A stretch of 64,000 nt of DNA from Klebsiella michiganensis (GTDB taxonomy: Bacteria; Pseudomonadota; Gammaproteobacteria; Enterobacterales; Enterobacteriaceae): positions 142,850 to 206,849 of the forward strand of contig NZ_PRDB01000013.1 in assembly GCF_002925905.1 (NCBI RefSeq). The letters are read 5' to 3'. The notes under the pieces were generated by a model. That model was not told the origin of the DNA. It saw only the letters and a program-made list of their open reading frames with translations, and did not search any database. The translations under genes and the position numbers were made by a program. Positions 43,584-51,811 of the stretch are shown piece by piece; positions within the stretch are counted from its first letter, which is position 1, and each line of letters starts with the position of its first letter.

Positions 43584-44156
43584 ATGAATACCCAATTAAC
43601 CGAAATCATGCGCCTTATCACCAATCTGATCCGCACCGGCATTGTGACCGAGGTGGACCGGGACGGCTGGCTGTGCCGGGTGAAAACAGGCGACCTAGAA
43701 ACCAACTGGATTAACTGGCTGACCTACCGCGCCGGTAAATCTCGCACCTGGTGGTGCCCGTCGCCGGGGGAACAGGTGGTGCTGTTCAGCCTGGGCGGCA
43801 ATCTGGAAACAGCGTTTGCGCTTCCGGCCATCTACTCCGACGCGTGCCCGCCGCCGTCAGACTCTGAAAACGCGGACGTGACCGAATACGAGGATGGCGG
43901 CTGGTTCGAATACGACCCGGCCACCGGGCGCTGGATTATCCGGGGCGTTAAAGCCGTGCTGATTGAGTCGTCGCAGCTGGTTTCCTGCAAAACAGGGGAG
44001 TTTGTGATCGAGGCCGACACGACCCGCATTAACAGCAACGTGATCCTGAATGGCGATGTGACCCACGGTGGTGGAGCGATGACGTCAAACGGCATTGTAG
44101 CCGATAAGCATAAACACCCTGGCGACAGCGGCGGAACGACGGGAGATCCAATTTGA
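43584..44156 (+). CDS. V: Baseplate spike protein gpV
   Basis: This 190-aa protein is the central membrane-piercing spike. It has the OB-fold part (IRTGIVTEVDRDGWLCRVKTGDLETNWINWLTYRAGKSRTWW, PSPGEQVVLFSLGG) and the beta-helical tip ending KHPGDSGGTTGDPI, with the HxH-type iron-binding end (ADKHKHPGD) of P2 gpV. The start at 43584 aligns with P2; longer upstream frames do not. Confidence 0.95.
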   Translation: MNTQLTEIMRLITNLIRTGIVTEVDRDGWLCRVKTGDLETNWINWLTYRAGKSRTWWCPSPGEQVVLFSLGGNLETAFALPAIYSDACPPPSDSENADVTEYEDGGWFEYDPATGRWIIRGVKAVLIESSQLVSCKTGEFVIEADTTRINSNVILNGDVTHGGGAMTSNGIVADKHKHPGDSGGTTGDPI

Positions 44157-44515
44157 CGCTCTATATCGGGATGAATCGCGATACCGGAAAGGCAATAACG
44201 GAAACGGACCACCTGCGCCAGTCCGTGCGGGATATTTTGCTGACGCCGCAGGGCAGCCGCCTTGCCCGCCGGGAATACGGTTCTCTGCTGTCAGCGCTGA
44301 TTGACCAGCCGCAAAACCCGGCGCTGCGCCTGCAGATCATGGCGGCGGTGTACGTCGCGTTGCAGCGGTGGGAGCCGCGGCTACAGCTCGACACCATCAC
44401 GATTAACAGCAGCAGCATGGATGGCGCAATGGTGATTGAGCTGGCAGGCCAGCGCAATGACGGCGTGCCGGTATCCCTTTCCGTATCGACAGGAGCAGAC
44501 AATGGCCGTTATTGA
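44153..44515 (+). CDS. W: Baseplate wedge protein gpW (gp25-like), TTG start
   Basis: This 120-aa T4 gp25-like protein (P2 W is 115) carries HLRQSVRDILLTPQGSRLARREYGSLLSALIDQPQNPALRLQIMAAVYVAL. The TTG at 44153 is the start because it aligns with the P2 start and follows GGGAGA; it overlaps the V stop by four bases. A later ATG would remove conserved residues. Confidence 0.92.
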   Translation: MTLYIGMNRDTGKAITETDHLRQSVRDILLTPQGSRLARREYGSLLSALIDQPQNPALRLQIMAAVYVALQRWEPRLQLDTITINSSSMDGAMVIELAGQRNDGVPVSLSVSTGADNGRY

Positions 44516-45410
44516 TCTTTCCCAGCTGCCGCCGCCGCAGATCGTGGATGAGCCGGATTTTGAAACCCTGCTGACAGAGCGTAAGGCGGAGTTTGTCGCG
44601 CTCTATCCGACAGAAGAACAGGAAGCTGTGGCCCGTACCTTAATGTTTGAATCGGAGCCAGTGGTGAAAATACTGCAGGAAAATGTGTACCGTGAATTGT
44701 TGCTACGCCAGCGTATTAATGAAGCCGCACAAGCAGTGATGGTGGCGTACGCCATCAGTGGCGACCTTGACCAGCTCGCGGCAAACAATAACGTCGAGCG
44801 CCTGACTGTTACCCCCGCAGACGATACGCAAATCCCGCCTGTTGCCGCAGAAATGGAATCCGACAGCGATTTACGCCAGCGTATTCCCGCAGCATTCGAA
44901 GGGATGAGCGTTGCCGGGCCAACGGGGGCTTATGAGTTTCATGCCATGAGCGCCGATGGGCGCGTGGCTGATGCGTCGGCGATTAGCCCTCTTCCGGCAG
45001 AGGTGACGATCTCCATTCTGTCAAGGGAAGGGAGCGGCATCGCGGATGAGGATTTGCTCCGCACTGTAAGCGATGCCCTCAATGATGAGAACGTGCGGCC
45101 GGTGGGCGACAGGGTAACTGTACAGTCAGCCCGTATTATGGATTACGCCGTGGAAGCGGTTCTCTATGTTTATCCCGGCCCAGCAACAGAGCCGGTGCTT
45201 GCGGCGGCAAAGGTACAGCTGACTTCATATATCAACGAGCAGCGTCGCCTCGGGCGTGATATCCGCCGGTCAGCTATTTATGCCGCATTGCATGTGAACG
45301 GTGTGCAGCGTGTCGAACTGATTCAACCGGCCGCAGATGTGGTACTGGATAAAACGCAGGCCGCAAACTGCACGGGAGTCATGGTAGTGATCGGGGGAAC
45401 GGATGAATAA
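44502..45410 (+). CDS. J: Baseplate wedge protein gpJ
   Basis: This 302-aa protein has exactly the P2 J length. It starts MAVIDLSQLPPPQIVDEPDFETLL and contains DLDQLAANNNVERL, PTGAYEFHAMSADGRVADASAISP and VYPGPATEPVL, all typical. The ATG at 44502 follows ACAGGAG, inside the end of gene W. Confidence 0.95.
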   Translation: MAVIDLSQLPPPQIVDEPDFETLLTERKAEFVALYPTEEQEAVARTLMFESEPVVKILQENVYRELLLRQRINEAAQAVMVAYAISGDLDQLAANNNVERLTVTPADDTQIPPVAAEMESDSDLRQRIPAAFEGMSVAGPTGAYEFHAMSADGRVADASAISPLPAEVTISILSREGSGIADEDLLRTVSDALNDENVRPVGDRVTVQSARIMDYAVEAVLYVYPGPATEPVLAAAKVQLTSYINEQRRLGRDIRRSAIYAALHVNGVQRVELIQPAADVVLDKTQAANCTGVMVVIGGTDE

Positions 45411-46014
45411 CCCGCTGCTGCCGTCTGGATCATCATCGCTTGAGCATCGCGTTAGCCTGGTATGCGCCGCCGCAGGGGGATTACCTGTATCACTGCGGGA
45501 CTTATGGGACCCTGACCGGTGCCCGGCAGCCTTTCTGCCCTATCTGGCCTGGGCGTTTTCAGTGGATGGCTGGGATGAAGACTGGAGCGAGCAGGACAAG
45601 CGCCGCGTGGTTCGAGACGCCTTCTGGCTGCATCAGCGTAAGGGGACGATTGCGGCAGTGCACCGGGCGGTGGGTTATCACGGTTTTACCGCAGAGGTGG
45701 CGGAGTGGTTTGATACCGGCGACCCGCGCGGCACGTTTCGCCTGGAGGTGGACGTTAACGAAACCGGGCTGACGGGCAAAGTACTGACGGAGCTGGAGCG
45801 CGTGGTGGAGGGGACTAAACCCGTCAGCCGCCATATTTCCTCTTTCACGATCTCCACCCGTACAGACGGTCCCTTTTATCTGGGCGCGGCATTACTGCCC
45901 GGCGATATTGTGACGGTTTACCCGCAAGCGCACAGCGCGGCGGAAAATTTGCGGTATTTGGGTATCACGCATTTCGACGGTAATTATCACTTTTCAGGTG
46001 ACGACGATGACTAA
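45403..46014 (+). CDS. I: Baseplate protein gpI
   Basis: This 203-aa protein (P2 I is 176) carries LPYLAWAFSVDGWDEDWSEQDKRRVVRDAFWLHQRKGTIAAVHRAV and WFDTGDPRGTFRLEVDVNETG, typical of the family. It joins the tail fibres or spikes to the baseplate. It overlaps J by 8 bases and the spike gene by 8. The extra C-terminal ~25 residues may be adapted to the non-P2 spike. Confidence 0.93.
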   Translation: MNNPLLPSGSSSLEHRVSLVCAAAGGLPVSLRDLWDPDRCPAAFLPYLAWAFSVDGWDEDWSEQDKRRVVRDAFWLHQRKGTIAAVHRAVGYHGFTAEVAEWFDTGDPRGTFRLEVDVNETGLTGKVLTELERVVEGTKPVSRHISSFTISTRTDGPFYLGAALLPGDIVTVYPQAHSAAENLRYLGITHFDGNYHFSGDDDD

Positions 46015-48283
46015 AATTAACGAATCCCCTGAATGGGTGGATGAAATAGATTTGATTGCCCGCCGCGATAAGGTGGAAGGCGGCAAAGACGGTAAAATTA
46101 ATATTCAGGCCAGCCAGCTTGCCAGCCGCACGGCCTTTCTGAAAGGCCAGCTGGACAGCCTGGGCAGTGAGGCGCAGGAAAGCATCAAAGCGAAGACCGA
46201 TTTTATCCGGGGCGGTGAGCTGTCATCGTCCAGGGAAGAGATTGTCTACGGTAATCTGCGCCTGGTCTGGACGGGGGATTTCCCCAAAACCGTACCGCCA
46301 GAATCCACCCCGGAGAACACTGGCGGCGTCGGGCCGGGTGCCTGGGCGTACACCTCTGACGCAGGCATTCGTGCCGACCTCGGGCGTCGGGGGGCCTCCA
46401 TCTCGGCGGATGAGCGGTCGGGCAATATTCAGCAGGCACTGCATTTTATGACCGTCAGACAGTGCGGCGCGAAGGGTGACGGCGTGACGGTTGAGGATGC
46501 CGCCTTTTCCGAAGCCGCGCTGACCTCTCCGGCATCAAATATTGCCGGGGTGGGAAAATCAGAGAACATTCCGCGCCCGGAATCGACCATCGTCTATATC
46601 AACGACGGGACGTATTTACTGTCTGATTATATTGATGTCGGCAACCGGGATGTAACGTGGGTGGCGAGTCACGGCGCGGAAATCATTAACCCTAAATATC
46701 TGAACGGGCGGCTATACCGTCCGGGGCGGCAGAATAACCTGTACCCGCACGGCTCTGCGGGGAATGCCTGCGGATTCTCCGTGCGCCTGCAAAAAGTAGG
46801 GGAAGACAGCACCGATGGCCCGGAAATCCTCGGCATCACTACCCCGGCCAGGCTGGCAACGTATCCCGACCGCGATATCGCTGCTTTTTATGCGGAAGCG
46901 AAGATGCCCCCGGCGCTCGCCACCCTGACCGGGACCACGTTCACCGCAACCAGTATTTCGTTTGCGACAACCCTCAGCACAGCCCAGCGAAGGCTTATCC
47001 GTCGGGGGATGATTATCGATACCGCCGGAACCCGGTATTCCGGTGTAGTCACGGGCTGGAGCACGGATTTCAAAACTATCACCGTCACCGGGTGGTATCT
47101 GTACAACGGCGGCGGGGGAACCTCGACGCCTCCGGGGGGGCTCACGGCGGTTCTGAATGCCTATACCAAAGGCTGGGGGCAGAATATTAACGCCCAGCTT
47201 GACCCGAACAGCTTTGCCGATTACTGCGTCGCGGCAGAGTACAGTGTGGTGAATAACAAGGGATATAACGTTAACTGCTGGGTGGCCGATTTTATTAATC
47301 TCGGGTCGTTTAAATTAGGGACGCTGATAAATCTCAGGGGCAATGCGGCCGGGGCGCTCTATGGTGCGCAGATTTCGAATGTGGAAACGGCCATTAATAT
47401 CAACACCGTCAGCAATGCCTACTTTATCGGCGTGGATAATAACGACGTCCAGATGACGTTCGGGAAGAACACCCAGACGTTCGGCAAGGCAAATACGGCC
47501 AGCACGCAGACCATTGCATTTCGTACCAGCGGCAAAGGAACCGGCACCGCCGACGCTTCCATTACGGTGAGTGGCGGCGACGCAACCACCCTGGCAACGA
47601 TGAACCTGGTGGCCGCTGCGGTTATCACCCGGAACGTTTATCCTCACGCCGATGCTGCGGATGACCTCGGCTTTGCCGGGAATGGTCGTTTCCGTAACGC
47701 GTATCTGGCTAATGCCCCGATAGTCACCTCGGATGAAGTCGCCAAAACCGGCAGCGAAGATGGCAGCGTATCGTCAGTCGATATCCCGGATGCAGTGCTG
47801 GATGCATGGGAGACCGTCAACTTTGCGATGTACAAGATGCGCGATGCCGTGGCGGATAAGGGCTGGTCCGGTGCCCGCTGGCACTTTGGTATCATTGCGC
47901 AGCGTGTTCAGGACGCGTTTGAGGCCGCCGGTCTGGATGCGATGGATTACGGCATTATTGGCTATGACGAATGGGAGGCACAGGACGCGGTGTACAGCGA
48001 GGCGGTCCCTGAAGTCAATCAGCCGGAAATCGACATGCCGGAGCGGCATGTGGATGCGGTCACAGATGAAGAAGGAAACGTCATCAAGGAGGCGTACGTC
48101 ACCCCTGCACACCATCAGGACGCCGTGTATATTCCGGCCCGTCCGGCGGCGCTGGTCAGGCCGGCTTTTGCGGCAGGCTCATGCTACAGCCTGCGCTATG
48201 AAGAGTGTCTGGTACTGGAGGCCGCCTGCATGCGGCGGCGGATGGACCGACTGACGCAACTGCTTTCCGGCGGCTCACTTTAA
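46007..48283 (+). CDS. Tailspike with Peptidase_S74 chaperone domain
   Basis: This 758-aa receptor-binding protein stands where P2 has the start of H. Residues 1-150 attach to the baseplate, RQCGAKGDGVTVEDAAFSEA (about 152) is the usual entrance to a beta-helix, and the middle is beta-rich. From about 575 an S74 intramolecular chaperone follows: Ser575-Asp576 (TSDEV), Lys, then a helical region (WHFGIIAQRVQDAFEAAG, YEECLVLEAACMRRRMDRL). Self-cleavage at Ser575 after trimerisation is expected. Polysaccharide depolymerase activity is likely but the active site is not identified. The ATG at 46007 follows AGGTGA; a GTG at 45998 is possible. Confidence 0.85.
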   Translation: MTKINESPEWVDEIDLIARRDKVEGGKDGKINIQASQLASRTAFLKGQLDSLGSEAQESIKAKTDFIRGGELSSSREEIVYGNLRLVWTGDFPKTVPPESTPENTGGVGPGAWAYTSDAGIRADLGRRGASISADERSGNIQQALHFMTVRQCGAKGDGVTVEDAAFSEAALTSPASNIAGVGKSENIPRPESTIVYINDGTYLLSDYIDVGNRDVTWVASHGAEIINPKYLNGRLYRPGRQNNLYPHGSAGNACGFSVRLQKVGEDSTDGPEILGITTPARLATYPDRDIAAFYAEAKMPPALATLTGTTFTATSISFATTLSTAQRRLIRRGMIIDTAGTRYSGVVTGWSTDFKTITVTGWYLYNGGGGTSTPPGGLTAVLNAYTKGWGQNINAQLDPNSFADYCVAAEYSVVNNKGYNVNCWVADFINLGSFKLGTLINLRGNAAGALYGAQISNVETAININTVSNAYFIGVDNNDVQMTFGKNTQTFGKANTASTQTIAFRTSGKGTGTADASITVSGGDATTLATMNLVAAAVITRNVYPHADAADDLGFAGNGRFRNAYLANAPIVTSDEVAKTGSEDGSVSSVDIPDAVLDAWETVNFAMYKMRDAVADKGWSGARWHFGIIAQRVQDAFEAAGLDAMDYGIIGYDEWEAQDAVYSEAVPEVNQPEIDMPERHVDAVTDEEGNVIKEAYVTPAHHQDAVYIPARPAALVRPAFAAGSCYSLRYEECLVLEAACMRRRMDRLTQLLSGGSL

Positions 48284-48311
48284 CCCTGCCTGAAGAACCA
48301 GAGAGAATGTA

Positions 48312-49478
48312 ATGATGGCACAGAAAAAATACTTTTCGCTGCTGACACAAAAGGGCATGGATAAATTTGCCGCCGCCTCACTGGATGACACTTCGGTCGG
48401 GTTCGCGTATATGTCCATTGGTGACGGAAACGGCGTGGTGCCGGTGCCGGATATCAACCAGACCGGTCTGGTGAATGAAACTTATCGCTCCCGGCTGAAC
48501 AGCGTCAAAATTGCGGAATCTGATGAAAATATCATCATCGCGGAAATGATAATTCCCCCGGAGAACGGCGGATATACGATACGTGAAGCCGCGCTTTTTG
48601 ATGAAGAGGGAATGTGTCTGGCCGTGGCCTCCCTGCCGGAGACGTACAAGCCGAAGCTGGATGACGGTGCCGGAAAATTCAGTGTTATCAGGGTATGGGT
48701 CTCCGTCACCAGCGCGGCGGATGTCACGCTGATAAACGACCCGGGGATTATTATTGCGACTGAAGAGTCGGTGCTGGAAGCCAAAAACACCGCGATGGAC
48801 TACACGGACGACCAGCTTACCGACCATGAGAAATCCGTGAATCATCCTGATGCAAGCCTTACGGGTAAGGGCTTTACGCAACTCAGTAACGCCACTGACA
48901 GCGACAGTGAGAATATGGCCGCCACGCCTGCCGCCGTACGCAAGGCGATACAGGTTGCCATCCGGAGCGCCTGGGAGCTGGATAATCCTGTCGGCACCAC
49001 TCGATTTTTCAGCAATACCCTGAATCCGAATATACGCTGGCCGTGGACAACCTGGGTGTACACGGGCGAAAACAAAACCATTCGCGTGGCGAAATCCGAT
49101 GGCTCAAATGTCGGGAAAACCGGCGGAAGTGATACCGTGACGCTTCAGCAGGGGCATTTGCCTGCCGTGCAGATAAACGTCACGGGCAGCGTCGGCGATC
49201 ACCCTGAACAGAAATTGCAAACCAAAGGGGCCGGAAAGCACAAACATGGTGGCGTTCCCAGCCGTGATAATCCGTGGGAAATTGGCGGTGATATCAGCCA
49301 GCGCTTTAACCCGGCGAATCTCGGCGAAACAGATGAAGTGGACGATCACTATCATGAAATGGTGATACCGCCGCAGACGCACTCCTTCAGCGGTAAAACG
49401 GGCAATCTTGGCGAAGGACAGACATTAAATATTGTGGAAGCCCACACCCTGCTGATGTGCTGGAGCCGCGTCGCCTGA
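48312..49478 (+). CDS. H: Tail fibre protein gpH-like
   Basis: This 388-aa protein starts with the P2 gpH N-terminal domain (YFSLLTQKGMDKFAAASL, ENGGYTIREAALFDEEGMCLAVASLPETYKP) and continues with the fibre motif NHPDASLTGKGFTQLSNATDS. The C-terminus is collar-like (QQGHLPAVQINVTG, AHTLLMCWSR). It is shorter than P2 H (669 aa) and no tail fibre assembly gene G follows. With the spike upstream, this phage carries two different receptor-binding proteins. ATG codons at 48312 and 48315 are adjacent. Confidence 0.88.
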   Translation: MMAQKKYFSLLTQKGMDKFAAASLDDTSVGFAYMSIGDGNGVVPVPDINQTGLVNETYRSRLNSVKIAESDENIIIAEMIIPPENGGYTIREAALFDEEGMCLAVASLPETYKPKLDDGAGKFSVIRVWVSVTSAADVTLINDPGIIIATEESVLEAKNTAMDYTDDQLTDHEKSVNHPDASLTGKGFTQLSNATDSDSENMAATPAAVRKAIQVAIRSAWELDNPVGTTRFFSNTLNPNIRWPWTTWVYTGENKTIRVAKSDGSNVGKTGGSDTVTLQQGHLPAVQINVTGSVGDHPEQKLQTKGAGKHKHGGVPSRDNPWEIGGDISQRFNPANLGETDEVDDHYHEMVIPPQTHSFSGKTGNLGEGQTLNIVEAHTLLMCWSRVA

Positions 49479-49505
49479 ATCGCCAGTAAAACCACTGACC
49501 AAATC

Positions 49506-49528
49506 AGCCCCGTAACGGGGCTTTTTTT
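49506..49528 (+). terminator. Intrinsic terminator after the tail fibre gene
   Basis: AGCCCCG/CGGGGCT with a TAA loop and seven T ends the V-to-H operon just before the FI promoter. Confidence 0.92.
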
Positions 49529-49538
49529 CTGCCTGCGG

Positions 49539-49558
49539 TTGTATCAACCACAGTACAA
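49539..49558 (+). promoter_or_regulatory. Ogr activator site upstream of FI
   Basis: TTGT-N12-ACAA lies between the terminator and gene FI, 70 bases before the FI start, and corresponds to the P2 late promoter PF. Confidence 0.78.
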
Positions 49559-49627
49559 CGGGCATCAACGGCTTGCAGTGGATGATTTCCCTACCATGGG
49601 TGAACCCCTAAACAGGAGATTCATTCC

Positions 49628-50800
49628 ATGGCGCAAGACTACCACCACGGCGTGCGCGTTGTAGAAGTTAACGACGGCACCCGCTCTATCACGACGGTGA
49701 GCACGGCGATCGTGGGCATGGTGTGCACCGGCGATGATGCCGATGCCTCCATGTTCCCGCTCAATAAGCCGGTACTGCTTACCGACGTGCTGACCGCCAG
49801 CGGTAAAGCGGGCGAATCCGGCACACTGGCCCGCTCACTGGACGCTATCGCAGACCAGGCAAAACCCGTCACCGTAGTGGTGCGCGTTGCCCAGGGCGAA
49901 ACCGAAGCGGAAACCACAGCTAACATCATCGGCGGCGTGACCGCTGAGGGTAAGAAAACCGGCATGAAGGCGTTACTTTCGGCGCAGTCGCAGCTGGGCG
50001 TGAAGCCGCGCATTCTCGGCGTACCGGGGCATGATACGCAGGCCGTGTCCACTGAGCTGCTGAGTGTGGCGCAGAGCCTGCGGGCCTTTGCGTATATGTC
50101 AGCTTACGGCTGTAAAACCGTGGCAGAGGCGATCACTTACCGCGACAACTTCAGCCAACGTGAAGGAATGATTATCTGGCCTGACTTCATCAACTTTGAC
50201 ACGGTACTGCAGGCAGATGCGACCGCTTACGCTACCGCCCGCGCCCTGGGGCTGCGCGCCAAAATCGACGAGCAGACCGGCTGGCACAAAACCCTTTCTA
50301 ACGTGGGCGTCAATGGCGTAACCGGCTTGTCCGCGGATGTTTTCTGGGACCTGCAGGACCCGGCAACCGATGCCGGACTGCTGAACCAGAACGACGTCAC
50401 CACGTTGATCCGCAAGGATGGTTTCCGCTTCTGGGGTTCCCGCTGCCTCAGTGATGATCCGCTGTTCCAGTTTGAAAACTACACCCGCACCGCGCAGGTG
50501 CTGGCTGACACCATGGCGGAGGGCCATATGTGGGCGGTGGATATGCCGCTTAACCCGTCGCTGGCCCGCGACATTATCGAAGGCATCCGCGCCAAAATGC
50601 GCAGCCTGGTGAATCAGGGCTACCTCATCGGCGGCGATTGCTGGATTGATGACAGCGTTAACGACAAAGACACCCTGAAGGCCGGGAAGCTCTGGATCGA
50701 CTACGACTATACGCCAGTGCCGCCGCTGGAAAACCTGATGCTGCGCCAGCGCATCACTGACCGTTACCTGGTGGATTTCACCACCCGCGTAAGCGCATAA
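49628..50800 (+). CDS. FI: Tail sheath protein gpFI
   Basis: This 390-aa contractile sheath protein (P2 FI is 396) begins [21 protein letters not shown] and has [24 protein letters not shown] and [41 protein letters not shown], all conserved. It is preceded by AACAGGAG and its own late promoter. Confidence 0.97.
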   Translation: MAQDYHHGVRVVEVNDGTRSITTVSTAIVGMVCTGDDADASMFPLNKPVLLTDVLTASGKAGESGTLARSLDAIADQAKPVTVVVRVAQGETEAETTANIIGGVTAEGKKTGMKALLSAQSQLGVKPRILGVPGHDTQAVSTELLSVAQSLRAFAYMSAYGCKTVAEAITYRDNFSQREGMIIWPDFINFDTVLQADATAYATARALGLRAKIDEQTGWHKTLSNVGVNGVTGLSADVFWDLQDPATDAGLLNQNDVTTLIRKDGFRFWGSRCLSDDPLFQFENYTRTAQVLADTMAEGHMWAVDMPLNPSLARDIIEGIRAKMRSLVNQGYLIGGDCWIDDSVNDKDTLKAGKLWIDYDYTPVPPLENLMLRQRITDRYLVDFTTRVSA

Positions 50801-50809
50801 GGGGGGCAA

Positions 50810-51325
50810 ATGGCCTTACCACGCAAATTAAAACACCTGAACATCTTCAACGCCGGTAACAGCTGGATGGGCATTGCTGAATCCGTCACCTTACCGAAAT
50901 TTACCCGCAAGCTTGAGAACTATCGCGGGGGCGGTATGCCCGGTTCAGTCGGTATCGATCTGGGGCTGGATGATGGGGCACTGGATACGGAAATGACCAT
51001 CGGCGGAACTGAGGCGCTTCTGTTCAAACAGATGGGCAAGGCCACGGTGGACGGGGTGCAGATGCGATTCACCGGCTCTATCCAGCGCGATGACACCGGC
51101 GAGGTGCAGGCCGTTGAGCTGGTTGTGCGCGGACGCCACAAAGAGGTGGATTCCGGCGAGTGGAAAACCGGCGAGAGCAATACCACCAAAGTCAGCAGCG
51201 TTAACAGTTACGCGAAGCTGACCATTAACGGCGAGGTGCTCTATGAGGTCGATGTGATCAACATGATTGAAATTGTTGACGGCGTTGATCTGATGGAAGA
51301 GCACCGCAACGCAATCGGTCTTTAA
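50810..51325 (+). CDS. FII: Tail tube protein gpFII
   Basis: This 171-aa protein (P2 FII is 172) forms the inner tube. It starts MALPRKLKHLNIFNAGNSWMGIAESVTLPKFTRKLE and contains EVDVINMIEIVDGVDLMEEHRNAIGL at its end, as in P2. It is 9 bases after FI. Confidence 0.97.
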   Translation: MALPRKLKHLNIFNAGNSWMGIAESVTLPKFTRKLENYRGGGMPGSVGIDLGLDDGALDTEMTIGGTEALLFKQMGKATVDGVQMRFTGSIQRDDTGEVQAVELVVRGRHKEVDSGEWKTGESNTTKVSSVNSYAKLTINGEVLYEVDVINMIEIVDGVDLMEEHRNAIGL

Positions 51326-51377
51326 TGCAGCACTGGCGCGGGATGCCGCGCCAGCCACCCCATAACAGGAAAAGAAC

Positions 51378-51677
51378 ATGAGTGAGAAAACAGAAGCAAC
51401 GGTGAAGCTGGATAGCCCGATCACGCGCGGTGATAACACGATTACGGAAATTGTGCTGCGTAAGCCGCAATCCGGCGCACTGCGTGGTACGCGCCTGCAG
51501 GCGGTAATGGAGATGGACGTGGCCTCTATGATGACCGTGATCCCCCGCATCTCCACGCCGACGCTGACCCCGCAGGAAATGGCGGACCTCGACCCGGCAG
51601 ACCTGGCCGCGATGTCGATCGAGGTGGTCCTTTTTTTGTTGCCGAAGTCGGCGTTTGCCGATTTGCCGACAGCCTGA
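51378..51677 (+). CDS. E: Tail assembly protein gpE
   Basis: This 99-aa protein (P2 E is 91) is one half of the tail assembly chaperone pair. It carries SPITRGDNTITEIVLRKPQSGALRGTRL and TVIPRISTPTLTPQEMADLDPADLAAM. A slippery T-TTT-TTG heptamer at 51632-51638 lets some ribosomes shift to make E+E'. Confidence 0.93.
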   Translation: MSEKTEATVKLDSPITRGDNTITEIVLRKPQSGALRGTRLQAVMEMDVASMMTVIPRISTPTLTPQEMADLDPADLAAMSIEVVLFLLPKSAFADLPTA

Positions 51678-51811
51678 CGGTAGATGACCTGGTGGCGGAT
51701 ATCGCCACGATCTTTCACTGGCCGCCGTCCGTCACTGACGTTATGCCGCTTACAGAAGTGCTGGAGTGGCGGCACAGAGCGATAATGCGAAGCGGGGCCA
51801 GCGATGAGTGA
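51378..51811 (+). CDS. E': Tail assembly protein gpE+E' (-1 frameshift product)
   Basis: A -1 shift on T-TTT-TTG (51632-51638) joins E to a frame that reads on to the TGA at 51809-51811, giving about 144 aa (142 in P2). The extension (ADSLTVDDLVADIATIFHWPPSVTDVMPLTEVLEWRHRAI) has no start of its own and resembles the P2 E' domain. The product chaperones the tape measure. Its stop overlaps the tape measure start. Confidence 0.9.
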
